Shown: positions 1-5,899 of the stretch, piece after piece
How positions within the stretch are numbered: position 1 is the stretch's first letter
Layout of the letters: each line of letters begins with the position of its first letter
Assembly: GCA_024644505.1 (NCBI GenBank)
Contig: JAHEHQ010000171.1
Span: 1-5,899 of the forward strand
DNA: 5,899 nucleotides
Direction: 5' to 3'
Origin: Gammaproteobacteria bacterium
GTDB taxonomy: Bacteria; Pseudomonadota; Gammaproteobacteria; Chromatiales; Chromatiaceae
Position numbers and translations under genes: made by a program
The notes under the pieces: model-generated
Told to the model about the DNA's origin: nothing
Databases searched by the model: none
Seen by the model: the letters and a program-made list of their open reading frames with translations, nothing else

Positions 1-1124
1 CCCATTCCCTCGAGCAGTGCGCCCAGTTCCCTGTAGGCTGCGGCGGTCGGATTTGCGCCGATGCTGGCTTCGAGATAACTGCGTGCCTTGCCCCAGAGCT
101 GATTCTTCATACACAGACGACCGAGTGTCAGCAGCAGCACCGGGTTGCGGGGGTGTTCGGAGAGCCAACCCTCCGCGACCGAGAGCTGTTTGGCGTTTTC
201 GGCAACCGTGACCCGGCTGTAGAGTTCGACGAGTTGCTCGTCCCACTGGCGCGCGATGGCCGAGCGCAGCAGCGCCTCCACCTGCGCTTCGGCGCCTTTT
301 TCCATGAGGTGGTGGGCATAACGTGTAAGCAGTTGCTTGTTTTCCTGGGCGGAACGGGAGAATCCCTTCCAGGCCGCATTGAGCTGCTGCAGGTCGCCGC
401 CGTCCGAGGCGCGGTCCAACAGGTTGCAGAAGATTCTCACTTCCAGTTCCTGCATCTGTTGTTTGTCGATAACCTTGCGTTTTTTCAGTTCCGGCAACAG
501 CCGGTTCAGCCCCTCCCAGTCGCCAACCCGTTCGTACAGCTCTTTGAGCATTTTCAGTACATGGGTGTGCTTCGGTGCGATGCGCCGAAGGTGCTTCAGC
601 GTGGCCAGTGCCTGTTCTATCTGTTCATGTGCCAGCTGCAGTTCGGCCTGGGTGAGGCCGACCGCCACATCCGCCGACGGCATGCTCTCGTGGGCGAGCT
701 GCAGATAGTGATCCCGGCGGTCGTGGGCACCCTGCTGCTGTGCTGAACGCGCCGCCGCCAGGTAGTTCAAAAGCGGGGTCTCCGAGTTGCCGGCATTTCG
801 GATCAGGCTCTGTTCGGCATTCTTCCAGTGCCCCTCGGAGAGTTCGAGCAGCCCTTGGGTCAGTTCCCTTCTGGCTCTTTTCGCCCCCCGTCTGTCCTGC
901 CAGTCATGGATCTCCCGGGGCATCGACCAGACCCGTGCCAGGAGCCTCATGGCCAGGTAAAGCGCCGCGAAAAGCGCCAGATTCAACAGTGCGAAAAAGG
1001 CCAGGCTGCCCTCCACGCTCCAGTGCCCGTATCCGATAAGGATGTAGCCATTGTCTTCCTTGACGACGAGCGCAAGCACTACCGAAACTGCCAATACCAG
1101 AAGCGCGACGATGAGGGTTCTCAT
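1..1124 (-). CDS. hemY: HemY, membrane-anchored TPR protein of the hem operon (3' end cut by window)
   Basis: HemY is an inner-membrane protein of the HemY_N/TPR family, found downstream of hemCDX in gammaproteobacteria. Its exact role is unsettled; it is thought to support tetrapyrrole synthesis. It is not the Gram-positive HemY, which is protoporphyrinogen oxidase. The reading frame is open for 374 codons and leaves at the left edge. The E. coli protein is about 400 residues, so probably only a short C-terminal piece is missing. Seen: a first hydrophobic segment at residues 3-21, a typical KEDNGYILIGYGHWSVEGS stretch, a second hydrophobic segment at about 41-62, a basic stretch with RRGAKRARREL, then helical TPR-like repeats (about 90-200 and 260-370; for example GDWEGLNRLL and LWGKARSYLEASI). 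The ATG lies inside the hemX stop region (ATGA overlap), and a GGGAG Shine-Dalgarno sits at 1134-1138, nine bases upstream. Translational coupling to hemX is likely. Confidence 0.93.
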   Translation of the reverse strand, partial: MRTLIVALLVLAVSVVLALVVKEDNGYILIGYGHWSVEGSLAFFALLNLALFAALYLAMRLLARVWSMPREIHDWQDRRGAKRARRELTQGLLELSEGHWKNAEQSLIRNAGNSETPLLNYLAAARSAQQQGAHDRRDHYLQLAHESMPSADVAVGLTQAELQLAHEQIEQALATLKHLRRIAPKHTHVLKMLKELYERVGDWEGLNRLLPELKKRKVIDKQQMQELEVRIFCNLLDRASDGGDLQQLNAAWKGFSRSAQENKQLLTRYAHHLMEKGAEAQVEALLRSAIARQWDEQLVELYSRVTVAENAKQLSVAEGWLSEHPRNPVLLLTLGRLCMKNQLWGKARSYLEASIGANPTAAAYRELGALLEGM

Positions 1125-2278
1125 TCGCTGTCACTCCCGGTGCGGGTATGTTTCAGCTGTTCCCGGAGAACCAGCAGTGAACCGGATATATCCGGCATGG
1201 CGGGGTTTACATTGATGGGCCTGAGCCTCCCGATCCCCTCGAGTATCGCCTGGGTCGCTGCGTCGTCGGGGTCGAAGAAATCCCGGATCCACTGCTCCGC
1301 GGTCTGCAGGCTGGTGCTGAAGAGCGGCTGGTTTCGGCGGAGCAGGGCCAGCCTGGCCCCTTCGAACTGAAGGCGCAGATTCTGATAGACAAAATGCTGC
1401 TGGTCAGGAGGGAACATGGCGGTCACGGGCTGCCCATGGTGGCGTATGACCATCATGGATTTCAAGCCCCTCCACCCATCTTTCAGCATGGTTTCCATGG
1501 AGCGGTCTTCAGGGGCCGCGGCTTCGGTCTCTGCGGATGGCGGGGGCAGGGGTTTTGTGCCTTTGAACCTGAGTGACTCGACCTGTTCGGCAAGGCCCGA
1601 CAGGCGGGACGAGAGCCCCGCCCAGTCCATGGGCTCAACGGCTTCGAGACTGCCGATCTCAGCCGCAATCAATTCACGTACGTTAATCCAACCGGGATCA
1701 CCGGTCTCCTTAAGCCTGCTGTCGGCACTTTGCAGTGCAAGGATCGCGGTCTGAACATCCCCCTCGAGCCGCAGTCGGTGATTTGCCACCTGGAGCAGAT
1801 ACTCTGCTTCCACCGCCATCCATTCCGTGGAACTTTTTGCAAGCCGCTGATGCACGGCACCGAGGGTCTCCTGCATTCTGACATTCTGTTCATCCAGCCG
1901 GTTGCGCTCCCGGGCCAACTGATTTTCCTGGTCCGAGAGCAGTTTCTGCTGTTCCGAAAAGTGCTGCTTCTGCTTTTCCAGGATACTTTTTTGAGCCTCG
2001 AAGGATTCCAGCGCGGCGCTCAGATTGACCTGAAGCTCCTTTTGATACCTGCCTGCCTCTTCCATGGTCTGGTCGATGCGGACAAGGGTTGTCTGCAGGT
2101 TCTGCCAGTGTTCGTAACCGAAATACAGGGTGCCGGCCACCGCGGACAGGGCGACCAATGCCAGCACCAGTGCCAGCCACGAAGGCCCCGCGCCTCTTTG
2201 CCGCCCATCGGGCAGTTCCCTGACCTCGGCCTCTTCGATGATATCCACTTCGGAACTGTCGATACTGTGCTTACTCAT
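1121..2278 (-). CDS. hemX: HemX, single-pass membrane protein of the hem operon
   Basis: This is a 385-residue HemX-family protein (E. coli HemX is 393). Databases often call the family uroporphyrinogen-III C-methyltransferase, but I see no SAM-dependent methyltransferase motif. A structural or accessory role is safer. Layout: acidic cytoplasmic N-terminus (residues 1-30, with SSEVDIIEEAEVRE); one membrane segment at about 34-55 (WLALVLALVALSAVAGTLYF); a long charged Gln/Glu/Lys-rich coiled coil at about 60-150; then a helical periplasmic domain with AEYLLQVANHRLRLEGDV (158-175), a Pro/Ala-rich break at 242-256, and a conserved-looking C-terminal part with FEGARLALLRRNQPLFSTSL. I chose the ATG at 2278, which has GGTGG about 5-10 bases upstream. 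An in-frame GTG at 2287 would add three residues. The gene follows hemD after 83 bp and overlaps hemY by 4 bp. Confidence 0.92.
   Translation of the reverse strand: MSKHSIDSSEVDIIEEAEVRELPDGRQRGAGPSWLALVLALVALSAVAGTLYFGYEHWQNLQTTLVRIDQTMEEAGRYQKELQVNLSAALESFEAQKSILEKQKQHFSEQQKLLSDQENQLARERNRLDEQNVRMQETLGAVHQRLAKSSTEWMAVEAEYLLQVANHRLRLEGDVQTAILALQSADSRLKETGDPGWINVRELIAAEIGSLEAVEPMDWAGLSSRLSGLAEQVESLRFKGTKPLPPPSAETEAAAPEDRSMETMLKDGWRGLKSMMVIRHHGQPVTAMFPPDQQHFVYQNLRLQFEGARLALLRRNQPLFSTSLQTAEQWIRDFFDPDDAATQAILEGIGRLRPINVNPAMPDISGSLLVLREQLKHTRTGSDSE
1134..1138 (-). promoter_or_regulatory. Ribosome binding site of hemY within the end of hemX
   Basis: GGGAG on the minus strand, nine bases upstream of the hemY ATG at 1124 and inside the last codons of hemX. 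It supports the chosen hemY start and translational coupling. Confidence 0.6.
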
Positions 2279-2312
2279 CCATTCCACCGGGTTGCATTGC
2301 GGGTATCCCTGA

Positions 2313-2342
2313 ATTATGCGTCATTGGGCATACGGGCGGCAA
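2313..2342 (-). promoter_or_regulatory. Possible weak internal promoter ahead of hemX
   Basis: In the hemD-hemX gap the minus strand reads TTGCCG (2342-2337), an 18-base spacer, then CATAAT (2318-2313, five of six matches to -10). This could give extra hemXY transcription apart from hemCD. The -35 is poor (four of six), so chance is a real alternative. Confidence 0.25.
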
Positions 2343-2361
2343 AGTTCCTGGCTGACGGCTG

Positions 2362-3147
2362 TCATCCGATTTTGCCAAGCATGCCGCAGATTGCCTCGAA
2401 AACAGCCAGGTCGTCGGCGCGTCGGGCCACACTGATCTTTCGGCATCCCAATTCTACTGCAAGCCTGCGCATGCGCTCGGATATTACGACGAGCGGGGTG
2501 CGGCGCAGCTGCCCGGCACCCTCCGGTCCGATTATATGAAACAGATTTTCCAGGACCTCGCGGCTTGTCGCGGTCACCAGGTCCACGTCCCGGTCCCAGG
2601 TCTTCAGCAGTTGTGAGGCATCCCCTGTCGGGCAGCGGCGTCGGTATACCTCGGCATAGGTCACCATCGCACCCCGCTCCGAGAGGGTATCGCCGAGCAG
2701 CGCACGACCCCCCTCTCCCCGCACGATAAGAATGCGCTTTCCCGCCGGCGCGTGAAGCGCCGGTGAGCCGAGCAGGGCTTCGCTGTCGAAACGCCCTTCC
2801 GGTATCAGGTCCACTGAAATGCCGGCTTCAGCCAGGCAGTTACCCGTTCCCCGGCCCACCGCGGCGATCTTCACGGCAGGCGGTATGCCGCCGACGGGGA
2901 GCAGTCTGACAGACCTGGACACGGCATTCGGGCTGATGAACACGACGATATCGAAATCCTCGACAGCAGCCAGCAGCTTTCCGGCCAGCTCGGGATCCTT
3001 CGGTCCGGTAATTTCTATGGCGGGAAACCGCAACGCTCTGCCGTGGTGGATTCTGATGAGATCACACAAAGGTCCGGCCTGGTGGGCAGCCCGGGTAACC
3101 AGTATTCCCGCACCCGACAGGTCGCAGTTTGAACTGCCTGCGATCAC
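2362..3147 (-). CDS. hemD: Uroporphyrinogen-III synthase
   Basis: HemD (EC 4.2.1.75) closes linear hydroxymethylbilane with inversion of ring D to give uroporphyrinogen III, the branch point to heme, siroheme and cobalamin. The product is cytoplasmic. At 261 residues it is close to the usual 240-260. Family signatures: ILVTRAAHQAG (15-25), FPAIEI (41-46), FISPNAVSRSV (70-80), AAVGRGTGNCLAEAGI (95-110), IVRGEGGRALLGDTL (141-155), the Y168 region AEVYRR, TATSREVLENL (192-202) and VVISERMRRLAVELG (220-234). Sequence divergence is high in this family, so these dispersed motifs plus position carry the call. The chosen start is GTG at 3147, which overlaps the hemC stop as GTGA. No ATG, GTG or TTG in frame lies between it and the conserved ILVTR. 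An in-frame ATG at 3228 lies inside hemC and would add 27 residues unlike the family. The GGGAG next to the GTG is too close to be a normal Shine-Dalgarno, so translation probably depends on coupling to hemC. Confidence 0.95.
   Translation of the reverse strand: MIAGSSNCDLSGAGILVTRAAHQAGPLCDLIRIHHGRALRFPAIEITGPKDPELAGKLLAAVEDFDIVVFISPNAVSRSVRLLPVGGIPPAVKIAAVGRGTGNCLAEAGISVDLIPEGRFDSEALLGSPALHAPAGKRILIVRGEGGRALLGDTLSERGAMVTYAEVYRRRCPTGDASQLLKTWDRDVDLVTATSREVLENLFHIIGPEGAGQLRRTPLVVISERMRRLAVELGCRKISVARRADDLAVFEAICGMLGKIG
3124..3137. repeat. 14-bp inverted repeat at the 5' end of hemD
   Basis: GCAGTT, two bases, then AACTGC form a perfect inverted repeat within hemD codons 4-8, starting 10 bases inside the gene from its GTG. 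As RNA it could form a 5-bp stem with a four-base loop. It could also be a symmetric protein site or chance. No function is shown. Confidence 0.4.
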
Positions 3148-4073
3148 TCCCGGTAGAGGGAACTGAGGATCTGGTCCGCGCCCTGGCCCAGCAGATCCTC
3201 CGCCACGGATTCTCCGAGTGATTCCCATTGATCCAGGGGCGCGCTCGCCTCCGCGCGCATGATGCGGCTGCCGTCAGGCTCACCCACCAGTCCTCGCATG
3301 TAGAGGGTTCCATGATTGAGCACCGTGTAGCCGGCAATGGGTATCTGGCACCCCCCCATGAGACGGTTGTTCATCGCGCGTTCCGCGAGGACGCAGCTGG
3401 CCGTCTCCTGATCGTGAAGGGGTGCAATCAGTTTGTTCACCCGCTCGTCATCGACCCGGCATTCGATACCGATCGCACCCTGCCCGACAGCCGGGATGGA
3501 TTGTTCGGGTTCCAGGAAAGCACTGATGCGCTGCCTGAATCCGAGACGGCGAAGGCCAGCCGCGGCCAGGATGACGGCCTGGTATTCCCCCGCATCCAGC
3601 TTGCGAAGCCGGGTATTCACATTGCCTCTGAGCGGTCTGATCTCCAGATCCGGGCGGCGGTCGGCCAGCTGGCACTGTCGGCGCAGGCTGGAAGTGCCCA
3701 CGATCGCCCCGGAAGGCAGCTCGTCGATGGATGCATACGCATTGGAGACAAAGGCATCCCTGGGATCTTCCCTCTCCAGGATGACAGCCAGGTGGAGACC
3801 CTCGGGCAGCCCGACCGGCACATCTTTCATGGAGTGCACCGCGATGTCGGCGACTCCTTCGAGTATGCCTTTCTCCAGCTCCTTTACGAACAGCCCTTTC
3901 CCGCCGATCTTGGCCAGCGGAGAATCCAGGATCCGGTCCCCTTGGGTGGTCATGCCCACCAGTTCCACCTTGAGATCGATGTGCTCTTCGCGCAGCCGCT
4001 GCGCAACGTGTTCGGCCTGCCACATGGCCAGGGGGGATTTACGGGTGGCGATTCGCAGTGTCTGGTCGGACAT
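3144..4073 (-). CDS. hemC: Porphobilinogen deaminase (hydroxymethylbilane synthase)
   Basis: HemC (EC 2.5.1.61) joins four porphobilinogen molecules head to tail into hydroxymethylbilane, which HemD then cyclises. It is cytoplasmic. The 309-residue length is close to E. coli (313). Seen: N-terminal LRIATRKSPLAMWQA (6-20); KIGGKGLFVKELE (55-67); the active-site stretch DIAVHSMKDVP (76-86) with catalytic Asp84; substrate- and cofactor-binding arginines in GTSSLRRQCQL (126-136) and RPLRGNVNTRLRKLDAGEYQA (146-166); AVGQGAIGIECR (195-206); and Cys242 in GGCQIPIAGY, the attachment site of the dipyrromethane cofactor. All key residues are present, so it should be active. I chose ATG 4073 because GGAAAG at 4081-4086 lies seven bases upstream and the product starts like its relatives; an in-frame TTG at 4100 is less likely. 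It is the first hem gene and is probably cotranscribed with hemD. Confidence 0.98.
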   Translation of the reverse strand: MSDQTLRIATRKSPLAMWQAEHVAQRLREEHIDLKVELVGMTTQGDRILDSPLAKIGGKGLFVKELEKGILEGVADIAVHSMKDVPVGLPEGLHLAVILEREDPRDAFVSNAYASIDELPSGAIVGTSSLRRQCQLADRRPDLEIRPLRGNVNTRLRKLDAGEYQAVILAAAGLRRLGFRQRISAFLEPEQSIPAVGQGAIGIECRVDDERVNKLIAPLHDQETASCVLAERAMNNRLMGGCQIPIAGYTVLNHGTLYMRGLVGEPDGSRIMRAEASAPLDQWESLGESVAEDLLGQGADQILSSLYRE

Positions 4074-4080
4074 CAGGGTG

Positions 4081-4086
4081 CTTTCC
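4081..4086 (-). promoter_or_regulatory. Ribosome binding site of hemC
   Basis: GGAAAG on the minus strand, seven bases upstream of the ATG at 4073. It favours this ATG over the in-frame TTG at 4100, which would place the motif inside the coding region. Confidence 0.55.
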
Positions 4087-4099
4087 GCTAAAAAACTCA

Positions 4100-4128
4100 A
4101 TGCTAAAGGGTACGCCTGGCAGTGGCAA
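4100..4128 (-). promoter_or_regulatory. Putative sigma70 promoter for hemC
   Basis: On the minus strand, TTGCCA (4128-4123, five of six matches to the -35 consensus) is followed by a 17-base spacer and TAGCAT (4105-4100, four of six matches to -10). Transcription would begin at about 4093, leaving a leader of about 20 bases that contains the hemC Shine-Dalgarno GGAAAG. It lies in the only gap between the regulator and hemC. Prediction from consensus only. Confidence 0.45.
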
Positions 4129-4146
4129 ATCCACGGTCTCGAAAGA

Positions 4147-5511
4147 TCAGGGCAGGGTCAGCTCGTATTTTTTGATTTTGCGGTCCAGTGCGGGCCGGGA
4201 TATGCCGAGGATGTCGCAGCTTTTTCCCTTGTGCCCGCCGGTATGATTCAGCACCCGTTGAATGTGCTCCGCCTCCAGTTGGTCCAGGGTACGCAGAACC
4301 GGGAGCGTGTCCGCCTCGGTGGGAGGGTCTGGGGGTGGCGGCGCGCTGGATTCCCGAAACGGGAGCAGATCGGGTGTCAGAACATTGGCCCGGGCCTGGA
4401 CCAGGGCCTGAGTCAATAGATTCTCCAGCTCCCGGACATTGCCGGGCCAGTCATGGGACTGGAGCTTGGCAAGGGCCTGGTCGGTGATCTGAAGCACGGG
4501 TTTGTGGATCTTGTGGGCGATCCTTTCCATGAGCGCCTTGGCCAGCAGGGGTATGTCCTCCCGGCGTTCGCGCAGCGGCGGCAGCTGTATGGAGACGACC
4601 TTCAGGCGGTACGCCAGGTCCTCCCGAAACCGGCCGGCGGCGGCCTCGGCGAAAAGGTCTCGGTGGGTCGCGGCGATGATGCGCGCATTGGTGGTTATCT
4701 GCTGTGTCCCACCCACCCGCTCGAACACCTGTTCCTGGATCGCACGCAACAGTTTTGCCTGAAGCTGTGGCGCCAGCTCGCCTATCTCATCGAGAAAAAG
4801 GGTACCATCCTGGGCCAGTTCGAATTTGCCGGGTTTTCTGCCCACCGCACCGGTGAAGGCACCTTTCTCGTGGCCGAACAGCTCGCTCTCCAGCAGGGTA
4901 TCCACGATGGCGGCGCAGTTTACGGCGACAAAAGGGCCGCTACGCCCGGAATGGGTGTGAATGAGCCTGGCCACCACCTCCTTGCCGGTGCCGGATTCGC
5001 CGCCGATGAGCACATTGGCATTGCTGGTGGCGCACAGGGCGATCTCCTTGCTGACCTGCAACATGGCCTCACTGCGTCCGATCAGGCCGCGCTGCTCCAC
5101 CCTGTCCAGGGGGTCCGGCTGCAGCGCCTCCACCTCTCTGGAAAGTCGCCGGTTCTCCAATACCCGGTCGACCACGATCTGCAACTGGTCGATTTTGATC
5201 GGCTTGTGAATGAAATCGGCGGCGCCTTCCTTGATCGCCTGAATCGCGAGTTCCAGGTCGTGCTGGCCCGTCATCATCACGATGGCCTGCCCCGGGTCTT
5301 CGGAACAGAGCTGTCGCAACAACTCGAGCCCGGTCCCGTCAGGCAACTGCTGGTCGAGGAGAATCAGGTCAAAGGCACTTTTTCTCAGCAGTCCGAGCCC
5401 GCCCGTGCAGCTTTTGACACCCTCGACCCGATACCCCGCATCCTCGAAATGGAGTTGCAGCATCTGATTCAGGCTGGCGTCGTCTTCGATTATCAGCAGT
5501 GTGTGGCTCAT
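4147..5511 (-). CDS. Sigma54-dependent response regulator, NtrC family (receiver / AAA+ / Fis-type HTH)
   Basis: This 454-residue cytoplasmic activator is predicted to work with RNA polymerase carrying sigma54. The receiver domain (about 3-120) has the acidic pocket E9/D10/D11, phospho-acceptor D53 (LILLDQQLPDG), T81 (MMTG) and K103 (HKPI), so phosphorylation by a histidine kinase is expected. The AAA+ domain (about 143-370) has Walker A GESGTGKE (171-178), the sigma54-contacting GAFTGA loop (217-222), Walker B LFLDEIGE (238-245), FREDLAYRL, LPPLRERREDI and GNVREL (357-362). A proline-rich linker (about 390-397) leads to a Fis-type HTH (about 411-451, GKSCDILGISRPALDRKI). All ATPase and sigma54-contact motifs are intact. 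I chose ATG 5511 because the receiver fold begins there; an upstream in-frame TTG at 5544 would add 11 residues. No strong Shine-Dalgarno is visible. No cognate kinase lies in the window. I cannot assign a named orthologue or its target genes. Confidence 0.96.
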   Translation of the reverse strand: MSHTLLIIEDDASLNQMLQLHFEDAGYRVEGVKSCTGGLGLLRKSAFDLILLDQQLPDGTGLELLRQLCSEDPGQAIVMMTGQHDLELAIQAIKEGAADFIHKPIKIDQLQIVVDRVLENRRLSREVEALQPDPLDRVEQRGLIGRSEAMLQVSKEIALCATSNANVLIGGESGTGKEVVARLIHTHSGRSGPFVAVNCAAIVDTLLESELFGHEKGAFTGAVGRKPGKFELAQDGTLFLDEIGELAPQLQAKLLRAIQEQVFERVGGTQQITTNARIIAATHRDLFAEAAAGRFREDLAYRLKVVSIQLPPLRERREDIPLLAKALMERIAHKIHKPVLQITDQALAKLQSHDWPGNVRELENLLTQALVQARANVLTPDLLPFRESSAPPPPDPPTEADTLPVLRTLDQLEAEHIQRVLNHTGGHKGKSCDILGISRPALDRKIKKYELTLP

Positions 5512-5533
5512 GATAAGGATCTTTTTACAGGTT

Positions 5534-5899
5534 TCATGCTGCAACGGGAAGCATAAACAACAGCAGTCCGTAACGCAGCCCCTTTCCCAATCCTATATAA
5601 AGGATGGAAAGCGGAAATCGTATGCCCGCCCAGCCTGCCGCCAGGCACAAAGGGTCCCCGATGAGGGGCAGCCACGAAAAAAGCAGCACTGGACCGCCGA
5701 ACCGGCGTATGCGCTCCAGCGCTTTGCGGTGTTCTGGTTTAACGGGGTTGTCTCCAGGATAGCGGCGCGCCAGCCACCATCCCAGAACCCAGCTGCTGAT
5801 ACCCCCCAGGGTGTTACCCAACGTGGCTGTCGCCCAAAGCAAGGCGGGGGATGCCACGTCGGTGTGCGCTGCGTAGGCAAGCGATACCTCTGATCCGCC
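5534..5899 (-). CDS. yqaA: YqaA-family inner-membrane protein (5' end cut by window)
   Basis: This small polytopic membrane protein is related to the DedA/VTT (SNARE-associated) group. Its function is not established; DedA relatives are linked to lipid or undecaprenyl-phosphate transport and membrane homeostasis. Seen: 121 residues open to the right edge, including GGSEVSLAYA at the edge, ATATLGNTLGGISSWVLGWWLARR, a charged region PVKPEHRKALERIRRFGG, and LLFSWLPLIGDPLCLAAGWAGI followed by LGKGLRYG. These follow the E. coli YqaA pattern (GNSEV, TATMGNSLGG, LLLSWMPVVGDLLCLLAGW, LGKALRY) as I recall it. E. coli YqaA is about 142 residues, so roughly 20 N-terminal residues are missing. The GTG at 5857 is internal, since similarity continues upstream of it. 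The stop is 22 bp from the response regulator start, so the two are probably cotranscribed. Confidence 0.88.
   Translation of the reverse strand, partial: GGSEVSLAYAAHTDVASPALLWATATLGNTLGGISSWVLGWWLARRYPGDNPVKPEHRKALERIRRFGGPVLLFSWLPLIGDPLCLAAGWAGIRFPLSILYIGLGKGLRYGLLLFMLPVAA

Noticed and set aside
153..746. Plus-strand frame of 197 codons opposite hemY
   Set aside because: Antisense shadow; the minus strand carries a clear HemY protein throughout.
2351..2364. Small TGAC/GTCA inverted repeat at the hemD stop codon
   Set aside because: Only four paired bases and no T-run; likely chance.
1730..2539. Plus-strand frame of 269 codons opposite hemX and hemD
   Set aside because: It spans the antisense of two real genes and their gap, with no recognisable protein features.
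3144..3228. hemD start at the in-frame ATG at 3228
   Set aside because: It lies 85 bp inside hemC and would add a Gly/Arg/Pro-rich leader unlike HemD proteins. The GTG overlapping the hemC stop fits better.
3228..4091. Long plus-strand frame opposite hemC (287 codons), and another at 3433-4419
   Set aside because: Both are shadows of hemC, the second running on into the regulator 3' end. No family motif is seen.
4074..4146. Terminator between the regulator and hemC
   Set aside because: The only paired segment is a 4-bp GTGG/CCAC stem, and the T-run (complement of 4091-4096) is well separated from it. This does not make an intrinsic terminator, so read-through into hemC is possible.
4453..5556. 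Long plus-strand frame opposite the response regulator (367 codons)
   Set aside because: It is the antisense of a gene with complete receiver, AAA+ and HTH motifs. Its translation has no recognisable domain and is a by-product of GC-rich codon use.

Overview
The window is a single, tightly packed gene block. All six genes lie on the minus strand, so transcription runs from the right edge to the left. The set hemC-hemD-hemX-hemY in this order, together with a YqaA-family membrane protein and an NtrC-type regulator, points to a gammaproteobacterium. The DNA looks GC-rich by eye (not computed). I cannot name the genus. The window reads as ordinary chromosomal core, with no sign of a mobile element, CRISPR array, tRNA or rRNA.

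Layout from right to left: (1) 5899-5534 holds the C-terminal part of a YqaA-family inner-membrane protein, whose start is outside the window. (2) 5511-4147 is a complete sigma54-dependent response regulator with receiver, AAA+ and Fis-type HTH domains, 22 bp after yqaA. (3) A 73-bp gap holds a plausible sigma70 promoter and a much weaker sigma54-like element. (4) 4073-3144 is hemC, porphobilinogen deaminase. (5) 3147-2362 is hemD, uroporphyrinogen-III synthase, overlapping hemC by 4 bp through a GTGA junction. (6) An 83-bp gap follows, then hemX at 2278-1121. (7) hemY starts at 1124, overlaps hemX by 4 bp through an ATGA junction, and runs off the left edge.

HemC and HemD catalyse successive steps of tetrapyrrole synthesis: porphobilinogen to hydroxymethylbilane, then to uroporphyrinogen III. 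HemX and HemY are membrane-anchored accessory proteins that travel with hemCD in gammaproteobacteria; their biochemical roles are not settled. The main contextual oddity is the sigma54-type response regulator directly upstream of hemC. In Pseudomonas this place is taken by the unrelated LytTR-type regulator AlgR. Whether the regulator controls the hem genes cannot be decided from sequence alone. I found no convincing undescribed system here; the findings are modest regulatory and context observations.
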